DNA from: Clostridia bacterium
GTDB lineage: Bacteria; Bacillota; Clostridia; Oscillospirales; CAG-272
Assembly: GCA_017938205.1 (NCBI GenBank)
Contig: JAGBCA010000042.1
Location: forward strand, 1-59,820
Direction of reading: 5' to 3'
Length of the DNA stretch: 59,820 bases
Shown: positions 16,607 through 25,175 of the stretch, piece after piece
How the letters are laid out: every line of letters starts with the position of its first letter
Numbering within the stretch: the first letter of the stretch is position 1
The notes under the pieces: generated by a model
Told to the model about the DNA's origin: nothing
Database searches by the model: none
The model's input: only the letters and a program-made list of their open reading frames with translations
Made by a program: the position numbers and the translations under genes

Positions 16607-18112
16607 TTATTTAAATTGAATTGCGTAAAGATCTGCATCAAAAAGCTCGATCTCGAGCGTAACGGTCTTGCCGCGCAGGCGCTTTACGACCTCGTCATCC
16701 TCAAAACGGATGCGTTTTTCGGTTGAATTTCCGAATACCTCCACGGAGGTATAAGCTTCATCCTTCGATTTCAGCGTAAAATATGCGTGTCCGCGCGCAG
16801 AGGTTGCAATGTTGGCAAAAAGATTTTCGCCGTCATATATGAATTCCTTCGTCACGATCGTTTTCTCCTCGCCGCCCGCATGCAGGGAAACGAAGCCGTC
16901 AAGACGGGTGGTATACTTCACGAGGCGGTTATAGCTGTTCTCCGTGGGGCGGAAGCTTTCGCGAAGGATGAGCATGTATTCGTTCTCTTCGCCGTTGAAT
17001 TCGGAAGGGACCTCGATCAGCACGGGTTGCGCCGTTCCGTCACCGTAAACGAAGGCCTCGGGATTTTCGGGCGGCGGAGGCAGAAGTGCCTCGTCGTATT
17101 TTTCAAAATGGTAGCCGTCACGGCTGCACACGAAAAGCCCGTCGGATATCGCAAGTCCCATGCGCGCCATGATTTTCATTCTCATCAGACGGTCTTCCTT
17201 GCCGCATAGTTCGTCGTAGTTTTTCGTCCAAGCCTTGCGCTCCACGTAGCGGAGCGGAAAGCCGATGAAAAGATGCGGTGCTCGCGGGTAGGGAAAAATC
17301 GTGTTGAAATAAAGCTGAAAGGGCTTGCCCGTATATTCGATTTTCTGTGGCTTCGACCAATGGATAAAATCCTCGGATTCCATCACGCGCACGTCGCGCA
17401 TCATGCGATAGGTGCCCTTGCCGGGGGCGCGGAGTGCAAAGGTTTCGGGATCAAAGAGCTGATTCGCATCTCGATCCGTATAGGAGAAATCGATCTCCTT
17501 GATGCTATCGTTTTCCGGCTCGTGCTCACCGCGGAAAAAGGAGAAATATTTCCCGTGCTCCTTGCTGTAAAAGGCACGGTTTTGGGAATCAAATTCTCCT
17601 TCATCGGTCATAAAGCGGCTCTTCGTGAAATGAATACCGTCCGCGCTGAAAAGCGCGATCAAAGCGGCGTGTCCCATCCACCAGCAGGTCATTTTATATT
17701 TTTCGTCTGCGGGGCAGGCGGGATTCTCGTCATAGAACACGGAAAGATTATCAAAGCCGTTAAAGTCAAACGCCTTTACCGCCTCAAGGTCAAGAATGAT
17801 ATTGTTTTCCTTTGAGCCGTGATAATCGATGATGCCGAGATTGGGGCGCACCCAATGCTGTCCGTCATCGCTCTCCATTAAACACACGAATTTTTCCTTT
17901 GAGGAAACGGTTGTAGTGTAATACATTTTCCACTTGCCCTCGGCAAAAACGGTGGAAAACATCGTGGTGTATTTTGCCTCCCAAGGCATATCCATCGTGA
18001 GAAGCACCTCGCGGCGCACGGGCTTGTGCAGGCGGCGTTCCGCCGTGGTCTTTTCTTCATCGATTAAATACGTGTCAAAAAAGCATTCTCTTCTGCTTCC
18101 GATATTGATCAT
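16607..18112 (-). CDS. predicted five-bladed beta-propeller glycoside hydrolase-like protein (GH32/43/130 fold)
   Basis: A 501-residue protein without signal peptide. It has four repeats of the S-x-D-G-x-x-W/F type at blade edges (ESDDGQHW, SADGIHF, SEDFIHW, SRDGYHF), typical of beta-propeller glycosidases and phosphorylases such as GH32, GH43, GH62 and GH130. I cannot identify the catalytic triad with confidence, so the exact family is open. It is the last gene of a minus-strand run headed by the HpaI-type aldolase. A role in releasing a sugar or sugar acid that the upstream enzymes process is inferred. The ATG at 18112 has AAAGGAA upstream. Confidence 0.6.
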   Translation of the reverse strand: MINIGSRRECFFDTYLIDEEKTTAERRLHKPVRREVLLTMDMPWEAKYTTMFSTVFAEGKWKMYYTTTVSSKEKFVCLMESDDGQHWVRPNLGIIDYHGSKENNIILDLEAVKAFDFNGFDNLSVFYDENPACPADEKYKMTCWWMGHAALIALFSADGIHFTKSRFMTDEGEFDSQNRAFYSKEHGKYFSFFRGEHEPENDSIKEIDFSYTDRDANQLFDPETFALRAPGKGTYRMMRDVRVMESEDFIHWSKPQKIEYTGKPFQLYFNTIFPYPRAPHLFIGFPLRYVERKAWTKNYDELCGKEDRLMRMKIMARMGLAISDGLFVCSRDGYHFEKYDEALLPPPPENPEAFVYGDGTAQPVLIEVPSEFNGEENEYMLILRESFRPTENSYNRLVKYTTRLDGFVSLHAGGEEKTIVTKEFIYDGENLFANIATSARGHAYFTLKSKDEAYTSVEVFGNSTEKRIRFEDDEVVKRLRGKTVTLEIELFDADLYAIQFK

Positions 18113-18203
18113 ATTTCAAATTCCTTTCGGGAAATATTTCTTTTTTTCATTGTACAATAAGGCACATATATTGTCAATCTGCTTTGCGTTGTTTGCACGC
18201 TTT

Positions 18204-18887
18204 CTATATCTCTTCGATATAAAAAGCATCCTTGGTATCTAAGAGCGCAAGATAGGTTGCATAGCGAATGCCGCCGATCTCGGATTCAATGCGCCTATGA
18301 TCATGTCCTTGGAAAACGGCTTTCACGTTGCCGCCCTCCTCCAAAATGCGCATGATCGGATCGGCGTTATGCACGCGCCGCCAAGGCGTTGCGGCGGGAT
18401 CCAGAGGGAAATGCGTGAAAATAAAGGTAGGAAGATTTTTGTTTTCGCTGAGGTTTTTTCGAAGCGCATCGAGATGCGGAAAATAGATCTCTTGCCAGTT
18501 GCCGTTTCCTCTTTGGTAATCGCTTCCGTCCTTGAAGCAGCAGGTATCCAAAAAGAAGAGATTTCTTCCTGCAAAATCGCCGTTTTTCGGGCGGTGATGC
18601 TCGCCGAGAATTTCGTAAAATTCCTCCTTTGAGAAATTCACGATATCGTGGTTTCCGAACATTACGTAAATGGGGAAGGCGTAGCTTTCAAAAAGAGCGC
18701 GCAGGGCGCGAAGACTTTCGATTTCCTTTTCATGCGAGCTTTCCTTATCCGTCAGATCGCCGAGAAATACCGCAAGCGCGCATCCTTCTTCTTGAAAAGC
18801 ATCCAGTGCCCCCTTGAGGCGCTCATAGCCCGCCGCGTGCGCGGAATCCGTAGCGTAGTGCGAATCCGTGAAAATTCCGATTTTCAT
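18204..18887 (-). CDS. calcineurin-like metallophosphoesterase
   Basis: A 227-residue protein with the complete metallophosphoesterase signature: D8-S-H10 in FTDSHYA, GDLTD, GNHD, THFPL and GHDH. Such enzymes hydrolyse phosphomonoesters or diesters with two metal ions. The start at 18887 follows AAAGGAGAG. It lies 11 nt past the PHP gene in the same direction. The position between PHP hydrolase and propeller protein suggests a phosphorylated intermediate in the same pathway, but the substrate is unknown. Confidence 0.85.
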   Translation of the reverse strand: MKIGIFTDSHYATDSAHAAGYERLKGALDAFQEEGCALAVFLGDLTDKESSHEKEIESLRALRALFESYAFPIYVMFGNHDIVNFSKEEFYEILGEHHRPKNGDFAGRNLFFLDTCCFKDGSDYQRGNGNWQEIYFPHLDALRKNLSENKNLPTFIFTHFPLDPAATPWRRVHNADPIMRILEEGGNVKAVFQGHDHRRIESEIGGIRYATYLALLDTKDAFYIEEI

Positions 18888-18898
18888 AGGTCTCTCCT

Positions 18899-19618
18899 TT
18901 AAGGTAAAACAATACTGCCGCCGATCTGCAGCGCGTAATCGCCGCTTCTCAGCACTTCGATGAGTGTCTCCGCATTTTCGGGGCGCTCTCTTGTCCGTAA
19001 AAGACAAGCCCCCTCGCCGCCCGGGTGATGCAGATCCGAGCCGCCAACGATGATGGGAAGCTGTTCCTCTTTCGCCCATTTTGCGCTGATGGCGGTGTGG
19101 GGATTATAGCCGGGGTAAAGATTGAATATCTCCGCTCCGTCCAGAAGCTCAGCATCTGCATGCACCATGCCGTCACGGTCGGGATGCGCTTGTAAAATCA
19201 AAATATCCTCATTGGCAAAGACCTTGCGAAAATGCGCAAGTCCGCCCTCCACAGCATCGTATATGCGCGAAAGATCGCTTTCCTCCACGCCGAGCACGAG
19301 ATAATCGTTTTTGTTCTCCGAGAAGCGAAGCTCAATGCCGAAGATCACCGTTAGATCGTATTTTTTTGCCGCCTCCTTCAGTGCCAGATAGTCGGAAAGA
19401 TATTGCTCGAGAAAGGCCTCCTTGGACGGGAAAAGATTCATATGATACGGCCCGAAATGGTTGGTCAGCGCAACGGCGTGGATCCCCTCGCGTGCAAGCG
19501 TCTGCGCGAGGATCTCTGCCGAAAACGTACTGCAGGGGCTGGCAGGCGCGGTGTGTGCGTGAAGCTCCACACGGATGGGATAGCATTCTTCGATTTTTTT
19601 CTTATATTCTTTTATCAT
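18899..19618 (-). CDS. PHP domain metal-dependent phosphoesterase
   Basis: A 239-residue PHP domain protein. The metal-binding histidines and aspartates are in ELHAHTAP, ALTNHFG, LQAHPDRDG and GGSDLHHPGG. PHP proteins are metal-dependent phosphoesterases (for example histidinol phosphatase) or nucleases; a stand-alone PHP domain near an aldolase is usually a small-molecule hydrolase. Its ATG overlaps the aldolase stop (ATGA), so translation is coupled. Confidence 0.85.
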   Translation of the reverse strand: MIKEYKKKIEECYPIRVELHAHTAPASPCSTFSAEILAQTLAREGIHAVALTNHFGPYHMNLFPSKEAFLEQYLSDYLALKEAAKKYDLTVIFGIELRFSENKNDYLVLGVEESDLSRIYDAVEGGLAHFRKVFANEDILILQAHPDRDGMVHADAELLDGAEIFNLYPGYNPHTAISAKWAKEEQLPIIVGGSDLHHPGGEGACLLRTRERPENAETLIEVLRSGDYALQIGGSIVLP

Positions 19619-20397
19619 TTTTCGTCTTTCCCTTTGAATATCCCGCTCGCTCTTTGAAGCGTTTCTCTGCCCATGCGGAGAATGTAATCATAATCCGCGC
19701 CCGTGGAAATCATATTCACGCCGAGACCACGGTAGGTTTCGAGCGTTTTTTCATCGGTGGCATAGGTGGAGAGGCCAACGATTTTGTTTTTGTTCAAGAA
19801 GGCATCGGCCGCTTTTTTTGCAAGTGAGAGGTTTTCCTCGCAAAAAACGTCGCCGAGCCGCGAGATAGAGCCCGAAAGATCGTGCATGCCGAGAACGCAG
19901 CCGTCAAGATGCGGGATCGCCGCAATGTTCTCTGCATCCAGGGCGGCACTCTTTTGCTCGATCATAACGAAGCGGCAAAGCGCCAGATGCCCCTCCTTGT
20001 AAAAGTGCGGCTCATTGTCAATTCCATAGCGCACAGCACCCTTAGGGCCGCATCCGCGCGTGCCGTACGGCGGATAGAGTGTTTCGGCAAGCAGAGCCTT
20101 CGCGTGCTCCGCATCCCGCACCATTGGGAAAAGAATACCGTCAGGCCCCATTTCGAGAATATGCTTCGTCATTGTCAGGTCGTCCACGGGTACACGCACG
20201 ATTACCGAGGTGCCAACGGATCTTGCCGCCAGCAGGTGATGGTAAATATCCTGCTCCGAAAGCGAAGCGTGCTCTGTGTCAATAAAAAGATAATCGTAGC
20301 CGAGCGCGCCCAAGATCTCGGTGGCAATGGGATCGCGCAGATTCACGTGTGCGCCGACCAGCGGCTTTTTGCTTTGCAGCTTTTCTTTTAAATTCAT
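19615..20397 (-). CDS. HpcH/HpaI family aldolase
   Basis: A 260-residue class II (metal-dependent) aldolase of the HpaI/KDG aldolase type. Motifs are FIDTEHAS, VIRVPVDD, the glycine-rich block around TRGCGPKGAVRYG, VMIEQKSAA and a GMHDLS block in place of the common GPxDLS. The family cleaves 2-keto-3-deoxy sugar acids or 4-hydroxy-2-ketoacids to pyruvate and an aldehyde. The start is the ATG at 20397 (MNLKEK, GAGGAC upstream), not an earlier in-frame ATG without a ribosome site. First gene of a four-gene run (aldolase, PHP, phosphoesterase, propeller protein), divergent from an AraC regulator that probably controls it. Confidence 0.9.
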   Translation of the reverse strand: MNLKEKLQSKKPLVGAHVNLRDPIATEILGALGYDYLFIDTEHASLSEQDIYHHLLAARSVGTSVIVRVPVDDLTMTKHILEMGPDGILFPMVRDAEHAKALLAETLYPPYGTRGCGPKGAVRYGIDNEPHFYKEGHLALCRFVMIEQKSAALDAENIAAIPHLDGCVLGMHDLSGSISRLGDVFCEENLSLAKKAADAFLNKNKIVGLSTYATDEKTLETYRGLGVNMISTGADYDYILRMGRETLQRASGIFKGKDEK

Positions 20398-20429
20398 CAA
20401 TTTGTCCTCGCAAGTATAAATGTACATTT

Positions 20430-20459
20430 ATTATAACATAGAGCGCTTCTCGGTCACAA
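20430..20459 (-). promoter_or_regulatory. promoter of the aldolase operon
   Basis: On the minus strand TTGTGA (20454-20459) and TATAAT (20430-20435) are separated by 18 nt, upstream of the aldolase start. Confidence 0.65.
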
Positions 20460-20500
20460 TTCGATGAAGAGACATTTTTTTATAAAAAACGGACATTCTG

Positions 20501-20529
20501 TTGCTTTTTATACCAAGATGTGTTAGACT
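20501..20529 (+). promoter_or_regulatory. probable promoter of the AraC regulator
   Basis: TTGCTT (20501-20506) and TAGACT (20524-20529) with a 17-nt spacer, divergent from the aldolase promoter. Confidence 0.45.
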
Positions 20530-20585
20530 TATATGTACAGAAAATACACGTTTATTATCGATTTATCTGTGTTTTGGTAGGAAAT

Positions 20586-21464
20586 ATGAGAATTTTGTTT
20601 AAGAAAACGGATCCGGCTGTACATGCGGATAAGCATACGTTTAAAGGACTTGGTATCTCGGAATGCTACGTTAAGGATTTGAACCTTTCCTCGGATAAGG
20701 CATCCACTTTGCGAACGGCGCATCGGCACGCCTTTTATGAGGTTCACATCATCTGCTCGGGCACGCAGACGTATGAAATCGGCAATGAAAAGGTAGTTGT
20801 TTGTGCAGGTGAGCTTTTGTTTATTGCGCCGCAAACGCTGCATTTGGTTGCAAGCGAAACGGATGACTATAAAAAATACGCTGTGAATTTTGCTTTGGCA
20901 GAGGATAGCGAGCTGTTGGCGGGAATTGCGCATCTTTCCTCGTATGTAATCGTCAAGGCCTCCGATACGCTTCTTCGGCTTCTTGATTTTCTCGGTGCGG
21001 AAAGTGCCGCACCTTCATCTTTTTCGGAAAATATAGCCGAGCTTTCCTCGCTCGAATGCGTTCTTTTGATACTTAGGCTCGTTGGCGCAAGGAACGAAGA
21101 TGCCTATAGATTGCCGCAGAGCGATGCGCGAGTTGCGATGGCAAAGCAATTTATAGAGGATAACGTGCAATCCACTTTCACGATTCGGGAGCTTGCATCA
21201 TATTGTTATATAGGAGAAAAGCAGCTTTCGCGCATTTTCTATAGAGAAGAGAAATGCACCGTTGCTGAGTACGTTCGAATGCAAAGAATGAAGCATATAC
21301 AAGCGCTTCTTGCAAGCGATCGGTATTCCATTCGGCAAATTAGTGAAATGATGCATTTTTCCAGTGAGTATTATCTGAATTCATTTTTTAAAAAGCATAC
21401 GGGGATGGCACCGGGAGAGTATCGTGCCGCCTGCCGCAAGGAAAATATAAAGAAACGAGACTGA
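20586..21464 (+). CDS. AraC family transcriptional regulator
   Basis: A 292-residue regulator. Residues about 40-130 form a cupin-like sensor (HRHAFYEVHIICSG, then GELLFIAPQTLH). The last 100 residues hold two helix-turn-helix motifs of the AraC type (FTIRELASYCYIGEKQLSRIFY, ending in the signature FSSEYYLNSFFKKHTGMAPGEYR). The start at 20586 (MRILFKK) has a weak GGTAGGA site; an in-frame ATG at about 20532 is possible but no better supported. Divergent orientation to the aldolase operon suggests it activates that operon in response to a sugar or sugar-acid ligand. Confidence 0.88.
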   Translation: MRILFKKTDPAVHADKHTFKGLGISECYVKDLNLSSDKASTLRTAHRHAFYEVHIICSGTQTYEIGNEKVVVCAGELLFIAPQTLHLVASETDDYKKYAVNFALAEDSELLAGIAHLSSYVIVKASDTLLRLLDFLGAESAAPSSFSENIAELSSLECVLLILRLVGARNEDAYRLPQSDARVAMAKQFIEDNVQSTFTIRELASYCYIGEKQLSRIFYREEKCTVAEYVRMQRMKHIQALLASDRYSIRQISEMMHFSSEYYLNSFFKKHTGMAPGEYRAACRKENIKKRD

Positions 21465-21491
21465 CTTTTTGTGTCAGCCTCGTTTCTTTAT
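21449..21491 (+). terminator. rho-independent terminator overlapping the end of the AraC gene
   Basis: AAAGAAACGAG-ACTGAC pairs with GTCAGCCTCGTTTCTTT around a short T-rich loop. The left arm lies in the last codons of the regulator. Confidence 0.8.
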
Positions 21492-21566
21492 AAATGCGAA
21501 AAAATTATATTATTCGATAGGAAAATGTCGGTTAATATTTGTTTTGTTCCGTCATGATCCCGCGGA

Positions 21567-22685
21567 TTACACCTCGGGATTTGCCGAAATGTGCTTAAGA
21601 TATGCGTTGATAAATCCGTCAATATCGCCGTCCATCACGGCATCGATATTTCCGTTTTCAAATCCGGTGCGCGTGTCCTTGGCAAGCGTGTAGGGCATAA
21701 ATACGTAGCTTCGGATCTGGCTGCCCCATTCAATGTTTACCTTGTTGCCCAGAATATCCTCAATGCGGTCAAGCTTCTCGCGCAGCTTGATCTCCATCAG
21801 CTTTGCCTTCAGCATCTTCATCGCGGTTTCCTTGTTCTGCAGCTGGCTTCTCTCGGTCTGGCATCCGACAACGATACCCGTGGGCTTATGCAGAATGCGG
21901 ATCGCAGAGTCGGTCTTGTTGATGTGCTGACCGCCCGCGCCGCTGGAGCGGTGCGCCGTCACTTCAATATCCTCATCGCGGATGGTGATGGTATCGTCAT
22001 CCTGAAATTCGGGCATGACCTCCACGGAGGCAAACGAGGTGTGCCGTCTTCCCGAGGAGTCGAAGGGCGAAACGCGAACGAGGCGGTGCACGCCGTTTTC
22101 GCTCTTCAGATAGCCGTAAGCGTTGATGCCCTCCACCATAATGGTCGCGGACTTCAGACCGGCCTCATCACCGTCCAGCCAATCCACGAGCTTAACGTTG
22201 AAGCCGCTCTTCTCGCCCCATCTCGTATACATACGGTAGAGCATAGAGGCCCAGTCCTGCGCCTCGGTTCCGCCCGCACCGGGATGGAAGGAAACAATGG
22301 CGTTGTTCTTATCGTAAGGACCGCAGAGAAGCACCTCGATGCGCTTCTTTTCGGCCTCGGTCTCAATAAATTCGGTCTCCGCAAGAACCTCGTCCACGGA
22401 GCTTTCGTCATTCTCCTCTATGGCCATCTCGCAAAGCATCAGCGTGTCCTCAAGTTTTTGGAGAAGTGCCTCGTAACTCTCCACCTTATCCTTGAGCTGC
22501 TTGATCTCCTGGAGCTTTTTGGAGGATTTTTCGGCATCGTTCCAGAAATTCTCCACCATGGTCTCTCTTTCAAGCTCGGTGGCTCTTTCCTTTGCCTCCT
22601 CAATGCGAAGCTGGTTGCCAAGCTCCTGCAGGGTCTCTTCCATATCCAATAGTCTTTTTTTTGCTTCGTCCAGCGCTATGATCAT
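21567..22685 (-). CDS. prfB: peptide chain release factor 2, without programmed frameshift
   Basis: A 372-residue class I release factor. The SPF codon-recognition motif (VSPFDSSGRRH) marks RF2, which terminates at UGA and UAA; the catalytic GGQ is in SGAGGQHINKT. The start is the ATG at 22685 with AAAAGGAG 7 nt upstream. Most bacterial prfB genes contain an early in-frame UGA and CUUUGA slip site around codon 25. Here the frame runs unbroken from the start through the corresponding region (QELGNQLRIEEAKER), so the usual autoregulatory +1 frameshift is absent. Confidence 0.96.
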   Translation of the reverse strand: MIIALDEAKKRLLDMEETLQELGNQLRIEEAKERATELERETMVENFWNDAEKSSKKLQEIKQLKDKVESYEALLQKLEDTLMLCEMAIEENDESSVDEVLAETEFIETEAEKKRIEVLLCGPYDKNNAIVSFHPGAGGTEAQDWASMLYRMYTRWGEKSGFNVKLVDWLDGDEAGLKSATIMVEGINAYGYLKSENGVHRLVRVSPFDSSGRRHTSFASVEVMPEFQDDDTITIRDEDIEVTAHRSSGAGGQHINKTDSAIRILHKPTGIVVGCQTERSQLQNKETAMKMLKAKLMEIKLREKLDRIEDILGNKVNIEWGSQIRSYVFMPYTLAKDTRTGFENGNIDAVMDGDIDGFINAYLKHISANPEV

Positions 22686-22842
22686 AAAAAACTCCTTTTT
22701 TCGCGATCGTTTGCACGGCGCTTCGTGTGTGATCGCAAGAGATGCTTCTCTATGCCGCGTGCCGTGCATATTTTACCAATCATAAAGTATAGCATATTTT
22801 TTAAAAAAAGTAAATAGTTTTTCGAAAAAGTCAGAAAATATC

Positions 22843-22872
22843 TTGACACCGCTTTTCACTTTATGGTACAAT
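22843..22872 (+). promoter_or_regulatory. sigma-A promoter for DUF1858-trmK-Nif3 operon
   Basis: TTGACA (22843-22848) and TACAAT (22867-22872), spacer 18 nt. Confidence 0.8.
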
Positions 22873-22908
22873 AGACCGAAGAAAAGCAAAAAAGAAAGGA
22901 TTTTGGAT

Positions 22909-23106
22909 ATGAAAGTAACGAAGGATACCCTCATTGGTGACGTTCTTGATTTTAACGTAGATACCGCAAAGTTTTTCTTTGAGATCGGTATGCACTGCCT
23001 TGGCTGCCCCCATTCGAGAGGTGAGTCCATTGCCGATGCTTGTCAGGTGCACGGCACGGATGCCGATGCGCTGGTTGCAAAGCTGAACGCATTTTTGGGT
23101 GAATAA
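22909..23106 (+). CDS. DUF1858 domain protein (redox-disulfide-type)
   Basis: A 65-residue protein consisting of a single DUF1858 domain, with the CLGC pair in IGMHCLGCPHS. The family is annotated as a hybrid-cluster-protein-associated disulfide domain; the two cysteines suggest redox or metal binding. The ATG at 22909 has AAAGGATT upstream. First gene of a plus-strand operon; its stop abuts the trmK start directly. Confidence 0.85.
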   Translation: MKVTKDTLIGDVLDFNVDTAKFFFEIGMHCLGCPHSRGESIADACQVHGTDADALVAKLNAFLGE

Positions 23107-23817
23107 ATGAAAAAGCCCGCCTTGGATGCCCGTTTGCGGGCGGCGGCGGCGTATGTGAGGCAGGATGCCGTGTTTGCCGACGTTGGTACGGATCACGCAT
23201 ATCTGCCTCTTTTTCTTCTCGCGGAGGGAAGAATTACGCGTGCCGTTTGCTCGGATGTCAACGAAGGTCCGCTTGCAAAAGCGAAGGAGCATGCCTCGGA
23301 ATATCCTTTTCTTTCAAAAATGTCCTTTCATCTTGCCGATGGGCTGGAGGCGCTCTCCTCGGAGGGGCTCACAGATATTGCCGTTTGCGGCATGGGCGGT
23401 GAGCTGATCGCGGATATTCTTTCCCGTGCTGCCTTTGTGAAAAATAATGATATACGGCTGATCCTTCAGCCTATGTCGCGCCCCGAGCAGCTGCGCCGCT
23501 ATCTTGCGGCCGAGGGCTTTTGCATCGAGGATGAAACCTTTGTGCGCGCCGCAGGGAAGTCTTACGTCTGTATGCTTGTCGCGTATAGCGGCACGCCGTA
23601 CGCGCTTTCTCCCTTTGCCGAGCTTTTCGGCGCATTCCCGAATGTGCGCAACGATGCTTTTCTTTCTTACCTTTTCGAAAAGGAGCGTTCGCTCCGCTCG
23701 GCTGCCAAGGGCATAGAGCAGGGCGGTGGCGATGCCGCAACGCAGCGTGCGCTGCTTTCGGATATTGAAAAATTCAAAATGATCAATCACTTGGAGGTCG
23801 CTTATGACGGTACGTGA
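23107..23817 (+). CDS. trmK: tRNA (adenine-N1)-methyltransferase, TrmK family
   Basis: A 236-residue class I SAM methyltransferase. TrmK methylates N1 of adenine 22 in the D-loop of class-II tRNAs such as tRNA-Ser. Motifs are ADVGTDHAYLP (SAM binding), CSDVNEGPL, AVCGMGGELI (motif IV) and LILQPMSRPEQLR. The C-terminus is predicted to be a coiled coil, as in the family. The start codon follows the DUF1858 stop without a gap, and the end overlaps the Nif3-like gene by 14 nt. Confidence 0.92.
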   Translation: MKKPALDARLRAAAAYVRQDAVFADVGTDHAYLPLFLLAEGRITRAVCSDVNEGPLAKAKEHASEYPFLSKMSFHLADGLEALSSEGLTDIAVCGMGGELIADILSRAAFVKNNDIRLILQPMSRPEQLRRYLAAEGFCIEDETFVRAAGKSYVCMLVAYSGTPYALSPFAELFGAFPNVRNDAFLSYLFEKERSLRSAAKGIEQGGGDAATQRALLSDIEKFKMINHLEVAYDGT

Positions 23818-24565
23818 GCTTTATAAAAAGCTGATTGCGCGCCTGCCGGATTCCCTTGCGGAGGCATGGGATAACGACGGGCTGATGGTCTGCCCCAATG
23901 CAGATGCCCCCGTGCGCCGAGTTCTTCTTGCCCTGGATGCAACCGAGAACGTGGTGGACTTCGCCATTGAAAATCGCTTTGATCTCATTTTAACGCATCA
24001 TCCCCTCATTTTTCGTCCTCTTGCCTCTCTTTCGGAGGATACGCCCGTTGGCCGCAAGGTCATCAAGCTGATCGAGAGCGGCATTGCCGTGATCTCCTTC
24101 CATACCCGCGCCGATCGCGTGGACGGCGGTGTAAACGACGTGCTGGCAGATCTGCTCGGGCTCTCTGACGTTGAGCCACTCGGCGAGGACGGTATGGGGC
24201 GCGTTGGGTATCTTGAAGAGCCCATGTCGCTGGAGGATTTTTCTGCCTTCATCAAGGCGCGCCTCGGTGCTCCGATCCTCAACGTTGCGGACGGCGGCGA
24301 TCTTGTGCATAAGGTTGCCGTTCTCGGCGGAGAGGGCAAGGATTATCTGAAGGCCGCTCTTGCCTCCGAGGCGGATACCTATCTTTCGGGCAATCTCGGT
24401 TATCACGTTATGGAGGATGCGCCCGAGCTTGGCATTAACTTGATCGAGGGTGGACATTATTACACCGAGAGGGCAGTGCTCGGCTTCTTTGAAGAGCTTC
24501 TCTCGCTGATGGATCCTGCGATCGTATGCCACGCCCTGGCATCCAACAACGCAAGATGGATGTGA
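23804..24565 (+). CDS. Nif3-like dinuclear metal centre hexameric protein (YqfO family)
   Basis: A 253-residue protein of the Nif3/YqfO family. Metal ligands are seen in LTHHPLIF, ISFHTRADR (with the following DGG) and IEGGHYYTE. It is the short version without the PII-like insert found in some Gram-positive homologues. The neighbourhood of TrmK followed by a Nif3 protein is conserved in many Bacillota. The biochemical function is not firmly settled; the name GTP cyclohydrolase I type 2 is often used. It overlaps trmK by 14 nt. Confidence 0.93.
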   Translation: MTVRELYKKLIARLPDSLAEAWDNDGLMVCPNADAPVRRVLLALDATENVVDFAIENRFDLILTHHPLIFRPLASLSEDTPVGRKVIKLIESGIAVISFHTRADRVDGGVNDVLADLLGLSDVEPLGEDGMGRVGYLEEPMSLEDFSAFIKARLGAPILNVADGGDLVHKVAVLGGEGKDYLKAALASEADTYLSGNLGYHVMEDAPELGINLIEGGHYYTERAVLGFFEELLSLMDPAIVCHALASNNARWM

Positions 24566-24575
24566 GGTGTCTTTT

Positions 24576-25175
24576 TTGTCGCGCATACTGAAAAACAGTC
24601 TTCTTTGTCTTGTCGGAAGTGCGATCCTTGCCTTCGGGCTTTGCCACGTGCACGCTATGTCCTCTGTCACGGAGGGCGGTGTCCTGGGGCTTACGCTCTG
24701 GCTCTATCATACCTTCTCGCTCTCTCCCGCACTCACGAGCCTTTTGCTGAACGCCGCGTGCTATCTCTTCGGCCTTCGCGTACTGGGGCTTTCCTTTATC
24801 GGCTATTCGGCCGTTGCCGGGGGCGGCTTCTCGCTCTTCTATTTTCTTTTTGATCTATTGCCGCCCGTGTTCGGTGCACTTTCCGCCCATCCCTTGCTTG
24901 CCGCATTGCTTGGTGCGCTGTTCGTCGGTGTCGGTGTCGGCCTTTGCGTTGTTGCGGGCGGTGCCCCGAGCGGAGACGATGCGCTCGCCATGAGCCTTGC
25001 CGCCAAAACGAAACGGGATATTCGCATCTTCTATCTTATATCGGATCTTCTCGTTCTCGCCCTTTCCTTAACCTATATACCCATCACGCGCATTCTTTAT
25101 TCACTTCTGACTGTGATCCTATCGGGACAGATCATCGGTCTCGTTCAGCATCTCGCCAATAATAAAAGCAGGTAA
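24576..25175 (+). CDS. YitT-like (DUF161) membrane protein without DUF2179 domain
   Basis: About 199 residues, five hydrophobic segments. The DUF161/YitT pattern is visible in VTEGGVLGLTLWLYH near the N-terminus and GGAPSGDDALAMSLA in the third loop. Typical YitT proteins continue into a cytosolic DUF2179 domain; this one stops after the membrane region. I prefer the TTG at 24576 because GAGGTG lies 6 nt upstream; GTG at 24567 is an alternative. The gene is tightly packed between the Nif3-like gene and an MFS gene. Function unknown. Confidence 0.7.
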   Translation: MSRILKNSLLCLVGSAILAFGLCHVHAMSSVTEGGVLGLTLWLYHTFSLSPALTSLLLNAACYLFGLRVLGLSFIGYSAVAGGGFSLFYFLFDLLPPVFGALSAHPLLAALLGALFVGVGVGLCVVAGGAPSGDDALAMSLAAKTKRDIRIFYLISDLLVLALSLTYIPITRILYSLLTVILSGQIIGLVQHLANNKSR

